Assembly: GCA_002494165.1 (NCBI GenBank)
Contig: DLBH01000024.1
Span: 1 to 10,284 of the forward strand
Reading direction: 5' to 3'
Length of the DNA stretch: 10,284 bases
Source: Lachnospiraceae bacterium UBA7026
GTDB lineage: Bacteria; Bacillota; Clostridia; Lachnospirales; Lachnospiraceae
The notes beneath the pieces were generated by a model. It did not search any database, was not told where the DNA came from, and was given only the letters and a program-made list of their open reading frames with translations. The position numbers were made by a program, and so were the translations under genes. Of this stretch, positions 1 through 5,597 are shown one piece after another. The first letter of the stretch is position 1; every line of letters starts with the position of its first letter.

Positions 1-766
1 GGAGGAGAGCATGCAGATCCAGTCTAATCTGGGATCGACCATCGCCATGGCCTTTGACGAGTGCCCGCCCAGCAAGGCAGACAGAGACTACATAAAGCAG
101 TCTGTGGACAGGACCTACCGCTGGCTGGTCCGCTGTATGGACAAGATGAAAGAGCTCAATGCCCGGGAGGATACCGTGAATCCCCACCAGCTGCTTTTCG
201 GCATCAACCAGGGAGGAGTTCTCCCTGATATCCGGATCGAGCATGCCAAAAGGATCCGTGAACTGGACCTGCCCGGCTATGCCATAGGCGGCCTTGCCGT
301 CGGCGAGACCCACCAGGAGATGTACCATATTTTAGACCAGGTGGTACCCTGGCTGCCCACGGACAAGCCTACCTACCTGATGGGTGTGGGGACACCGGCT
401 AATATATTAGAGGCTGTGGACCGGGGTGTGGACTTTTTTGACTGTGTCTATCCCACCAGGAACGGAAGACATGGCCATGTTTACACAGCCTGCGGTAAGC
501 TGAATCTTTTTAATAAGAAGTTTGAGCTGGATGACCGGCCCATAGAAGAGGGCTGTGGCTGTCCGGCCTGTAAGAGCTACAGCAGGGCCTATATCAGACA
601 TTTGCTCAAGGCAAAAGAGATGCTGGGGCTCCGGCTGTGCGTGCTTCATAATCTTTACTATTACAACCATCTGATGGAGCAGATCCGCCAGGCTATCGAA
701 GACCATCGCTATAAGGAGTTCAAGAAGAAGACCCTGGAGGCGATGGGCCAGAAAGAACATTCATAA
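1..766 (+). CDS. tgt: tRNA-guanine transglycosylase (queuine tRNA-ribosyltransferase), 3' part
   Basis: Partial gene: the reading frame is open from the window edge (first whole codon at base 2, reading EES then MQIQ). The ATG at 11 is internal, because PEES-MQIQ-LGS is a conserved stretch in mid-protein in Tgt; about a third of the usual ~375 residues is missing. Tgt exchanges guanine 34 in the anticodon of Asn, Asp, His and Tyr tRNAs for the queuosine precursor preQ1, in the cytoplasm. Counting the Met at base 11 as residue 1: FDEC at 15-18, FGINQGG at 63-69, substrate-binding GGLAVGE at 93-99, the nucleophilic Asp in FDCVYPTR at D144, and the zinc site CxCxxC at C182, C184, C187 with H213 in the LHN motif. 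All visible key residues are intact. The catalytic general-acid Asp lies upstream, outside the window. tgt next to yajC is a common bacterial order, so the two may share transcripts. Identification is very secure. Confidence 0.97.
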   Translation, partial: EESMQIQSNLGSTIAMAFDECPPSKADRDYIKQSVDRTYRWLVRCMDKMKELNAREDTVNPHQLLFGINQGGVLPDIRIEHAKRIRELDLPGYAIGGLAVGETHQEMYHILDQVVPWLPTDKPTYLMGVGTPANILEAVDRGVDFFDCVYPTRNGRHGHVYTACGKLNLFNKKFELDDRPIEEGCGCPACKSYSRAYIRHLLKAKEMLGLRLCVLHNLYYYNHLMEQIRQAIEDHRYKEFKKKTLEAMGQKEHS

Positions 767-777
767 CAGCCGGAAGA

Positions 778-783
778 TATAAT
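778..783 (+). promoter_or_regulatory. possible -10 box upstream of yajC
   Basis: A perfect TATAAT hexamer lies just after the tgt stop codon and 60 bases before yajC. No good -35 match is found 16-18 bases upstream (the sequence there is inside the end of tgt) and there is no TGn extension. It may be a weak yajC promoter or chance in AT-rich DNA. Confidence 0.25.
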
Positions 784-802
784 TGCCGCCTGTTATTAAT
801 CA

Positions 803-818
803 TTTGTGTGCACACAAA
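803..818. promoter_or_regulatory. 16-bp perfect palindrome upstream of yajC
   Basis: TTTGTGTGCACACAAA is a perfect inverted repeat with no spacer, centred between 810 and 811, ending 12 bases before the yajC ribosome site. As DNA it could be a dimeric repressor operator placed just downstream of the candidate -10 box. As RNA it could form a 6-bp stem (TTTGTG/CACAAA) with a TGCA loop. It has no T-run on either side, so it is not an intrinsic terminator. No known regulator is assigned. Confidence 0.45.
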
Positions 819-842
819 AACTATATTTATGGAGGAAAGAAA

Positions 843-1157
843 ATGATTTTAAGCAGCTCTATGAATGGTATTACCATGATTCTGATGTACCTTGTAGTAT
901 TTGGAGGCATCATCTACTTTATGACGATTCGTCCGTCCAGGAAGCAGGAGGCGGCTAAGAAGGCCCTTCATGATTCCATGAAGCCCGGTGACAGCGTACT
1001 TACCAACAGCGGTTTTTACGGTGTTATCATTGATATTATGGATGATACGGTTATCGTTGAGTTCGGTTCCAACAGAAACTGCCGTATCCCTATGACCAAG
1101 GATGCCATCCAGGCCGTGGAGAGTCCTGACTTCTCCAAGACAGCAGAGGAAGAGTAA
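843..1157 (+). CDS. yajC: preprotein translocase accessory subunit YajC
   Basis: Encodes 104 residues, the usual size for YajC. YajC is a single-pass inner-membrane protein that associates with SecDF beside the SecYEG channel; its precise role is unclear and it is usually dispensable. Residues 11-29 are a hydrophobic membrane segment (MILMYLVVFGGIIYFMTI), followed by the hallmark RPSRKQ (30-35) and then a small cytoplasmic domain with KPGDSVLTNSGFYG (47-60) and a beta-rich stretch ending in KDAIQAV (86-92). The family norm for the second motif is closer to VVTSGGIYG, so NSGF is a mild variant. I place the start at ATG 843 because GGAGGA at 831-836 sits 6 bases upstream and the membrane segment begins correctly. 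An in-frame TTG at 783 would add 20 non-conserved residues without a ribosome site. It lies downstream of tgt, with the partner gene secDF separated from it by the SCIFF pair. Confidence 0.95.
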   Translation: MILSSSMNGITMILMYLVVFGGIIYFMTIRPSRKQEAAKKALHDSMKPGDSVLTNSGFYGVIIDIMDDTVIVEFGSNRNCRIPMTKDAIQAVESPDFSKTAEEE

Positions 1158-1192
1158 AGTTCAGAATTCATCTTTTTTTCATCGATTGTTTA

Positions 1193-1201
1193 TGTTATAA
1201 T
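1193..1201 (+). promoter_or_regulatory. extended -10 promoter for scfA
   Basis: TGTTATAAT at 1193-1201 is a perfect extended -10 element (TG, one base, TATAAT). The -35 region is only a T-run (about 1172-1179) and matches TTGACA poorly, which is tolerated when an extended -10 is present. Transcription would start near 1208, giving an ~80-nt leader before scfA. This implies scfA can be transcribed independently of tgt-yajC. Confidence 0.6.
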
Positions 1202-1211
1202 TACTCTGACT

Positions 1212-1262
1212 GCAGTGGCCAGACTGGCCCGGTTGCTGACCGGAACAGACCGGCCTTACTGT
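1212..1262 (+). other. structured 5' leader of scfA
   Basis: The leader between the predicted start point and the scfA ribosome site is dense in self-complementary blocks. There is a perfect 5-bp stem, CCGGT (1229-1233) with ACCGG (1239-1243). GGCC near 1217-1220 can pair with GGCC at either 1226-1229 or 1252-1255, and CAGT at 1213-1216 with ACTG at 1258-1261. The alternatives compete, so the exact fold is uncertain. It ends before the ribosome site at 1275-1281, which stays unpaired. Confidence 0.4.
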
Positions 1263-1288
1263 AAATAAGAAAGTGAGGAGGCGTTGTT

Positions 1289-1435
1289 GTGAAAAGAGTT
1301 AAGACACTTACCGGAAAGCAGACTTACAATAATACTATGTGTAAGGGTGGATGCGGAGAATGCCAGACATCCTGCCAATCCGCATGTAAGACATCCTGTA
1401 CCGTAGGCAACCAGACTTGTGAGAATAACAAATAA
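1289..1435 (+). CDS. scfA: six-cysteine-type ranthipeptide SCIFF precursor
   Basis: A 48-residue ribosomally made peptide, started from GTG with GAGGAGG at 1275-1281 seven bases upstream. The N-terminal part MKRVKTLTGKQTYNN acts as leader. The core carries CGECQTSCQSACKTSC (residues 22-37) followed by TVGNQTCENNK, the signature of the SCIFF family (six Cys in forty-five residues), found almost throughout the Clostridia. Cysteines fall at 18, 22, 25, 29, 33, 37 and 44: seven rather than six, the extra one being C18. In the studied homologue CteA of Clostridium thermocellum the maturase CteB joins a Cys to a Thr five residues on; by the same spacing the predicted link here is C33 to T38. SCIFF peptides are now grouped with ranthipeptides and have been linked to cell-density signalling in some clostridia. 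The maturase gene follows after a 305-base structured gap. There is no signal peptide, so how or whether it leaves the cell is unknown. Family assignment is secure; function is not. Confidence 0.96.
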   Translation: MKRVKTLTGKQTYNNTMCKGGCGECQTSCQSACKTSCTVGNQTCENNK

Positions 1436-1541
1436 CAGCGGCTCTCATAAAGATTAGATTTGTGTTTTCCGGTCATGGATATCCACCGGACCAGACCACA
1501 AAGCTGCTGGGGATGTAATCCCGATATCATGCTAGTAATAG

Positions 1542-1569
1542 GGTGAACAGATTACTGTTCACCTTATCT
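1542..1569 (+). terminator. terminator-like hairpin after scfA
   Basis: A perfect 9-bp stem GGTGAACAG (1542-1550)/CTGTTCACC (1555-1563) with loop ATTA, followed by TTATCT, a broken T-tract. It lies 107 bases after the scfA stop and before scfB, on the same transcript. The interrupted T-tract predicts partial rather than full termination, or protection of an upstream scfA message from 3' exonucleases. Confidence 0.5.
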
Positions 1570-1681
1570 TTCGTATGGAGATTTCCGGTCTGCCCAGTCC
1601 GGTTCTGCCGGAATGGCCGCAGGAATATTCATAACTCAGTACACAAGCTGCCGCCGGCTCACTATTTTGTGTATTCTGCTG

Positions 1682-1720
1682 CCGGCCAGGCCAAGTCCGT
1701 CAGGGACTGGCCCCGGTTTT
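1682..1720 (+). terminator. attenuator-like hairpin just before the scfB ribosome site
   Basis: Stem blocks CCGG (1682-1685), GGCC (1689-1692) and AGTCC (1694-1698) pair with GGACT (1704-1708), GGCC (1709-1712) and CCGG (1713-1716). This gives 13 base pairs, with a CCA and an A bulged on the 5' side and loop GTCAG. TTTT follows at 1717-1720. The scfB ribosome site begins 9 bases later, so the hairpin could stop transcription partially or affect translation initiation of scfB. The T-run is short, so full termination is unlikely. Confidence 0.5.
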
Positions 1721-1740
1721 ACAGGGAAAGGAGAGCTTGT

Positions 1741-3123
1741 TTGGTTCATCAGTATAAAAATAATGGATACAACATCGTCATGGATGTGTGTTCCGGTGCC
1801 ATCCATGTGGTGGATGATGTCACTTATGATGTGATAGAGCATTTTGAAGAGTGGAGCCTGGATCAGATGTGCGGGTCTCTGCCCTGGCCTGCCCAGGACA
1901 TCAAGGAGGCCTACGGGGAGGTTCTTGTCCTTAAGGACCAAGGCCTTTTATTTACCGAAGACATCTATGAAGATTACATTAAAGAGGTAAAAAGCAGAAA
2001 GACTGTGGTCAAGGCCCTCTGTCTTCACATCGCCCATGATTGTAATCTGGCCTGCAGGTATTGTTTTGCCGAGGAGGGAGAGTACAAGGGAGACCGGTCA
2101 CTCATGAGTGCCGAGGTCGGCCGGGCAGCTCTGGATTTCCTGGTGGCCAATTCCGGCAGCCGCCGCAATCTGGAGGTGGATTTCTTCGGAGGAGAGCCCA
2201 CCATGAACATGGGTGTGGTCAAGGAGATCGTCCGCTATGGCCGGGAGCTGGAGAAGAAGCACGACAAGCATTTCCGCTTTACCCTGACCACCAACGGAGT
2301 ACTGCTCAATGACGACATTATGGACTTCGCCAACAGGGAGATGGACAATGTGGTCCTCTCCATCGACGGCCGCAAGGAGGTCCATGACTATATGAGACCC
2401 TGCCGTAATGGCAAGCCCAGCTATGACCTGATTTTACCTAAATTTCTCAAGTTTGCTGATTCCAGGAAGCAGCAGAGATACTACGTCAGAGGAACATTTA
2501 CCAGGAGGAACCTGGATTTCTCCCAGGATGTGATTCACTTAGCTGACCTGGGCTTCGAGCAGATTTCCATGGAGCCGGTTGTCGGCCTGCCCGAGGAGAC
2601 CTACTCCATCCGGGAGGAGGACCTGCCCCAGATATTTGAAGAGTACGATAAGCTGGCCCGGGAGATGATTAAAAGGCATAAAGAGGGAAGGCCCTTTACC
2701 TTCTTTCATTTCATGATTGACCTGACGGGAGGCCCCTGTGTGGCCAAGCGCCTGTCCGGCTGTGGAAGCGGCACAGAGTACCTGGCCGTGACTCCCTGGG
2801 GAGACCTTTACCCCTGTCACCAGTTTGTGGGGGAAGAGGATTTCGTCCTGGGTAATGTCTTTGACGGGATCAGCAGAAGAGATATCTGTGACCAGTTCAG
2901 GGTCTGTAATGTATATACTAAGAAGAAATGCAGAGACTGCTTCGCCAGATTTTACTGCAGTGGAGGATGTCCTGCCAATTCATATAAGTTCCACGGAACT
3001 ATTGATGACTCTTATGATCTCAGTTGTGAGATGGAGCGCAAGAGAGTGGAATGTGCGATTATGATGAAAGCCGCCATGGCACAAGAGGAGGTAAATGAAA
3101 ATGGCGAAGAAACGGAAGAATAA
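1741..3123 (+). CDS. scfB: SCIFF radical SAM maturase (thioether-forming, SPASM)
   Basis: Encodes 460 residues. It binds the SCIFF precursor and, using S-adenosylmethionine and iron-sulfur clusters, makes a Cys-Thr thioether cross-link. The N-terminal ~80 residues, starting VHQYKNNGYNIVMDV, match the peptide-recognition (RRE-like) domain of this family. The radical SAM cluster motif is CNLACRYC (C101, C105, C108), with GGEP at 150-153. The SPASM region binds auxiliary clusters: C341-x12-G-x4-C359, then C397-x2-C400-x5-C406-x3-C410 and C429; further Cys are at 333, 389 and 437. I chose TTG 1741 because AGGAG at 1729-1733 lies 7 bases upstream and the family begins M-[IV]-HQY. An in-frame GTG at 1543 would add 66 residues that read through two hairpins and match nothing expected. 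It follows scfA and its last 23 bases overlap secDF, implying translational coupling. The acidic tail (EEVNENGEETEE) is partly a by-product of that overlap. Confidence 0.96.
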   Translation: MVHQYKNNGYNIVMDVCSGAIHVVDDVTYDVIEHFEEWSLDQMCGSLPWPAQDIKEAYGEVLVLKDQGLLFTEDIYEDYIKEVKSRKTVVKALCLHIAHDCNLACRYCFAEEGEYKGDRSLMSAEVGRAALDFLVANSGSRRNLEVDFFGGEPTMNMGVVKEIVRYGRELEKKHDKHFRFTLTTNGVLLNDDIMDFANREMDNVVLSIDGRKEVHDYMRPCRNGKPSYDLILPKFLKFADSRKQQRYYVRGTFTRRNLDFSQDVIHLADLGFEQISMEPVVGLPEETYSIREEDLPQIFEEYDKLAREMIKRHKEGRPFTFFHFMIDLTGGPCVAKRLSGCGSGTEYLAVTPWGDLYPCHQFVGEEDFVLGNVFDGISRRDICDQFRVCNVYTKKKCRDCFARFYCSGGCPANSYKFHGTIDDSYDLSCEMERKRVECAIMMKAAMAQEEVNENGEETEE

Positions 3124-5458
3124 TACCAATCCCAGAACCAGAGCGGTCCTGACCCTGTTTCTGGTAGCTGTGCTCTTTGCAGTATCCGCATACACAGTGA
3201 CGGTTGGTATCGGCAAGCAGCACAAGGGAAGCGCGAAGAATATCGAGCTGGGTCTTGACCTTGCCGGTGGTGTAAGTATCACCTACCAGATTAATGAGGA
3301 TAATCCTACAGACACAGAGATTAACGATACCATCTACAAGCTTCAGAAGCGTGTGGAAGGTTATTCCACCGAGGCGGAAGTTTACAAAGAAGGAAGCAAA
3401 CGTATCACCGTTGAGATCCCAGGAGTTACGGACGCCAACGCGATTCTGACTGAACTGGGAAAGCCCGGTGACCTGTCCTTTCAGCTGGAGGACGGGACTG
3501 TGGTTCTGACCGGTTCCAACATTAAGAGTGCGGAAGCCGGAACCCAGGAGAAGAATGGCATCAATAATTATGTGGTATCCCTGGCCATGGATAAGGAAGG
3601 TGCCGAGGCCTTTGCCACAGCTACGGCTGCAAACATCGGCAAGCCCATCTTGATCTATTATGATGGCGAAGTTGTCAGTGCGCCCACAGTCCAGTCCGCC
3701 ATCACAGACGGCCAGTGCATCATCGAGAATATGGAAAGCTATGAGAAAGCTGAGGAGCTGGCCTCCACCATCCGTATCGGTGCCCTGCCCCTGACTCTTA
3801 CTGAGATGCGGTCCAATGTTGTCGGTGCCAAGCTGGGTCAGGATGCCATCCGGACCAGTCTCAAGGCAGGAGCCATCGGTATTGCCCTGGTATTCGTTTT
3901 CATGACAGTGGTATATTTCCTTCCAGGCTTCCTGGCAGGTATCGCCCTGATTCTTTACGTTCTTTTAAATTTACTGGCCATCAACGGCTTTAACGCCACA
4001 TTGACCCTGCCCGGTATCGCCGGTGTCCTGCTGGCCATCGGTATGGCCGTAGATGCCAATGTCATCATTTTCACCCGTATCCGTGAGGAGATTTACTCCG
4101 GAAAGCAGGTAATCAATGCCATCAACAGCGGTTATTCCAAGGCTCTTTCCGCGATCCTGGACGGTAATATCACCACCCTGATTGCCGCAGCCGTTCTGTG
4201 GATGAAGGGCTCAGGTACTGTCCGCGGTTTCGCCCAGACCCTGGCCATTGGTATTATTTTATCCATGTTCACAGCCCTGGTAATCACCAAGAACCTGATG
4301 ATCAGCTTCTATGAGCTGGGCGCCAAGGATGAGAAGTTCTACGGTAAGGCAAAGCAGTTCAAGGTGCTCAACTATGTCAAAGCCAGCAAGTTCTGTATTG
4401 CAGCTTCCCTGGTTGTTATCATAATTGGCTTCGCCTTTATGCCCATCAACAAGAAGCAGATTGGAAATATTTTAAATTATGATCTGGAGTTCTCCGGCGG
4501 TACTGCCGTTACCATGACTTTGGATGACGATATCACCGACCAGCTGGACAAGGAGATCTGCCAGACTGTAAGGGATACGGTAAATGTCAAAACAGTCCAG
4601 AGTCAGAAAGTACTTAATTCCAACCAGCTGGTAGTCAAGACCAACGAGCTGACGGTTTCTGAACGTCAGAAACTGGAGGAGGCTTTAAAGAGCAGCTATA
4701 AGATTTCCGATTACCAGACTGAGGAGATCACGGCCTCCGTCTCCAATGAGATGAAGAACGATGCCATCGTGGCTGTGGTCCTGGCAGCCATCTGTATGTT
4801 GATCTACATCGCTTTCCGTTTCAAGGATCTCCGTTTTGGAGCCAGTGCGGTAATCGCCCTGCTTCACGACGTGTTCGTTGTATTAACCTTATATTCTGTA
4901 GCCCGCCTTTCCGTAGGTAATACCTTTATTGCCTGTATGCTGACCATTCTCGGTTACTCTGTCAATGCGACTATCGTTATCTTTGACAGAATCCGTGAGA
5001 ATTTAAGAGAGAGTCAGCTGGTGAAGCAGGGTCTTGATGTGGTGGTTAATACCTCGATCAGCCAGACACTGACCCGTTCCATCAATACATCCCTGACATC
5101 CTTTATCACTATCTTTTGTCTTTATGTGCTGGGTGTGGCCTCTATCAAGGAGTTCACCCTGACTCTGATCGCAGGTATTGTCTGTGGATGTTACTCATCC
5201 GTATGCATCTCCGGACCGGTATGGTACTGGATGAAGCGCGGCCATGAGAAAAAACTGCAGAGAGAAGCTCAGGCTGTCAAAGATGCCAAAAAGAAGAAAA
5301 AGGGAGCTAAGGCTGTAAAGCCGGCGGAAGTTGCTAAGCCGGCAGAGCTTGAGGATAAGTCCGCAGCTGAAAAGCCAGCTGAGAAGGCGGCAGCCACTAC
5401 AGCTAAGAGCGGCAGCAAAAAGTCAAAATCCAAGAATAAAAAGAAAAAGAAAAGATAG
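3101..5458 (+). CDS. secDF: fused protein translocase subunit SecDF
   Basis: Encodes 785 residues uniting SecD and SecF, which use the proton gradient to pull preproteins out of the SecYEG channel on the outer face of the membrane. About twelve membrane segments are visible: near 14-35, 255-274, 277-295, 303-324, 353-368, 379-398, then 430-447, 553-572, 578-600, 605-627, 662-680 and 684-705. SecD motifs: LGLDLAGG (50-57), the P1 domain to ~235, and GMAVDANVIIF with the essential Asp D318. SecF motifs: LEFSGGT (462-468), GYSVNATIVIFDRIRE (618-633) and QTLTRS (655-660). The normally conserved Asp of the GYSxND motif is Ala here (A623, codon 4967-4969). Residues ~716-785 form a lysine/alanine-rich cytoplasmic tail with PAE repeats, ending in KNKKKKKR. 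I prefer ATG 3101, nine bases after AGGAGG (3086-3091); ATG 3095, six bases earlier, is only three bases from it and would add MK. It overlaps scfB and likely shares its transcript. Confidence 0.96.
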   Translation: MAKKRKNNTNPRTRAVLTLFLVAVLFAVSAYTVTVGIGKQHKGSAKNIELGLDLAGGVSITYQINEDNPTDTEINDTIYKLQKRVEGYSTEAEVYKEGSKRITVEIPGVTDANAILTELGKPGDLSFQLEDGTVVLTGSNIKSAEAGTQEKNGINNYVVSLAMDKEGAEAFATATAANIGKPILIYYDGEVVSAPTVQSAITDGQCIIENMESYEKAEELASTIRIGALPLTLTEMRSNVVGAKLGQDAIRTSLKAGAIGIALVFVFMTVVYFLPGFLAGIALILYVLLNLLAINGFNATLTLPGIAGVLLAIGMAVDANVIIFTRIREEIYSGKQVINAINSGYSKALSAILDGNITTLIAAAVLWMKGSGTVRGFAQTLAIGIILSMFTALVITKNLMISFYELGAKDEKFYGKAKQFKVLNYVKASKFCIAASLVVIIIGFAFMPINKKQIGNILNYDLEFSGGTAVTMTLDDDITDQLDKEICQTVRDTVNVKTVQSQKVLNSNQLVVKTNELTVSERQKLEEALKSSYKISDYQTEEITASVSNEMKNDAIVAVVLAAICMLIYIAFRFKDLRFGASAVIALLHDVFVVLTLYSVARLSVGNTFIACMLTILGYSVNATIVIFDRIRENLRESQLVKQGLDVVVNTSISQTLTRSINTSLTSFITIFCLYVLGVASIKEFTLTLIAGIVCGCYSSVCISGPVWYWMKRGHEKKLQREAQAVKDAKKKKKGAKAVKPAEVAKPAELEDKSAAEKPAEKAAATTAKSGSKKSKSKNKKKKKR

Positions 5459-5483
5459 AGGCTGATGACCAGCCTTAAGGCTG
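5459..5483 (+). other. overlapping hairpins right after secDF
   Basis: AGGCTG (5459-5464) pairs with CAGCCT (5470-5475) around loop ATGAC. The same CAGCCTT block also forms a 14-bp perfect palindrome with AAGGCTG (5470-5483). The two folds are mutually exclusive. There is no T-run directly after, so this is not a terminator alone; it may protect the 3' end of the secDF message. Confidence 0.4.
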
Positions 5484-5561
5484 CCGTGCCAAGGACGGGC
5501 CGGACCGGATTGACAGCAATCCGCATACTTCCGGTTTCTCTGGCCCGGCAGTCTTTCTTTT
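5481..5561 (+). terminator. nested terminator-like structure between secDF and recJ
   Basis: CTGC (5481-5484) pairs with GCAG (5548-5551), and CGGGCC (5496-5501) with GGCCCG (5542-5547). Inside, CGGATT (5506-5511) pairs with AATCCG (5518-5523) around loop GACAGC. CCGGA (5500-5504)/TCCGG (5530-5534) is an alternative. The 3' arm runs straight into TCTTTCTTTT (5552-5561). This is the expected shape of an intrinsic terminator ending the yajC-secDF cluster, though it is larger and more branched than usual. It lies 22 bases before the recJ ribosome site and could also act as an attenuator for recJ, since no clear recJ promoter is visible between. Confidence 0.55.
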
Positions 5562-5597
5562 CCCTGTGTTTCGCAAACAGATAAGGAGATATCCTTT

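Larger units (their letters stand above)
1436..1740 (+). other. structured intercistronic region between scfA and scfB
   Basis: 305 bases without a supportable gene. They hold a compound stem TTTGTG (1459-1464)/CACAAA (1497-1502) enclosing CCGGT (1469-1473)/ACCGG (1485-1489); a small stem GGGAT (1510-1514)/ATCCC (1518-1522); the perfect hairpin at 1542-1563; TTCCGG (1583-1588)/CCGGAA (1608-1613); and the long hairpin at 1682-1716 followed by TTTT. The frame of scfB is open back through part of this region, but the peptide it would encode resembles no maturase and the true scfB start has a proper ribosome site at its end. The density of hairpins suggests that the RNA controls read-through or processing between peptide and enzyme genes. 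Confidence 0.6.

Noticed and set aside
803..818. Rex, CRP or CcpA binding site
   Set aside because: The half-sites look slightly like TTGTGA...TCACAA, but the spacing is four bases shorter than in Rex or CRP sites and the CcpA (cre) pattern is absent.
783..842. Longer yajC starting at TTG 783
   Set aside because: No ribosome site, it crosses the palindrome, and the added residues are not typical of YajC; ATG 843 has GGAGGA at the right spacing.
1324..1530. Minus-strand 68-codon frame over scfA
   Set aside because: It overlaps the clearly coding SCIFF peptide and the hairpin region and has no recognisable product.
1543..1740. N-terminal extension of the scfB frame from GTG 1543
   Set aside because: The start codon lies inside a perfect hairpin stem, has no ribosome site, and the peptide matches no part of the maturase family; TTG 1741 is much better supported.
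5281..5458. Frameshift creating the lysine-rich end of SecDF
   Set aside because: The frame continues without a break from the last membrane segment, the composition is a regular Lys/Ala/Pro/Glu pattern, and basic tails are plausible for this family.
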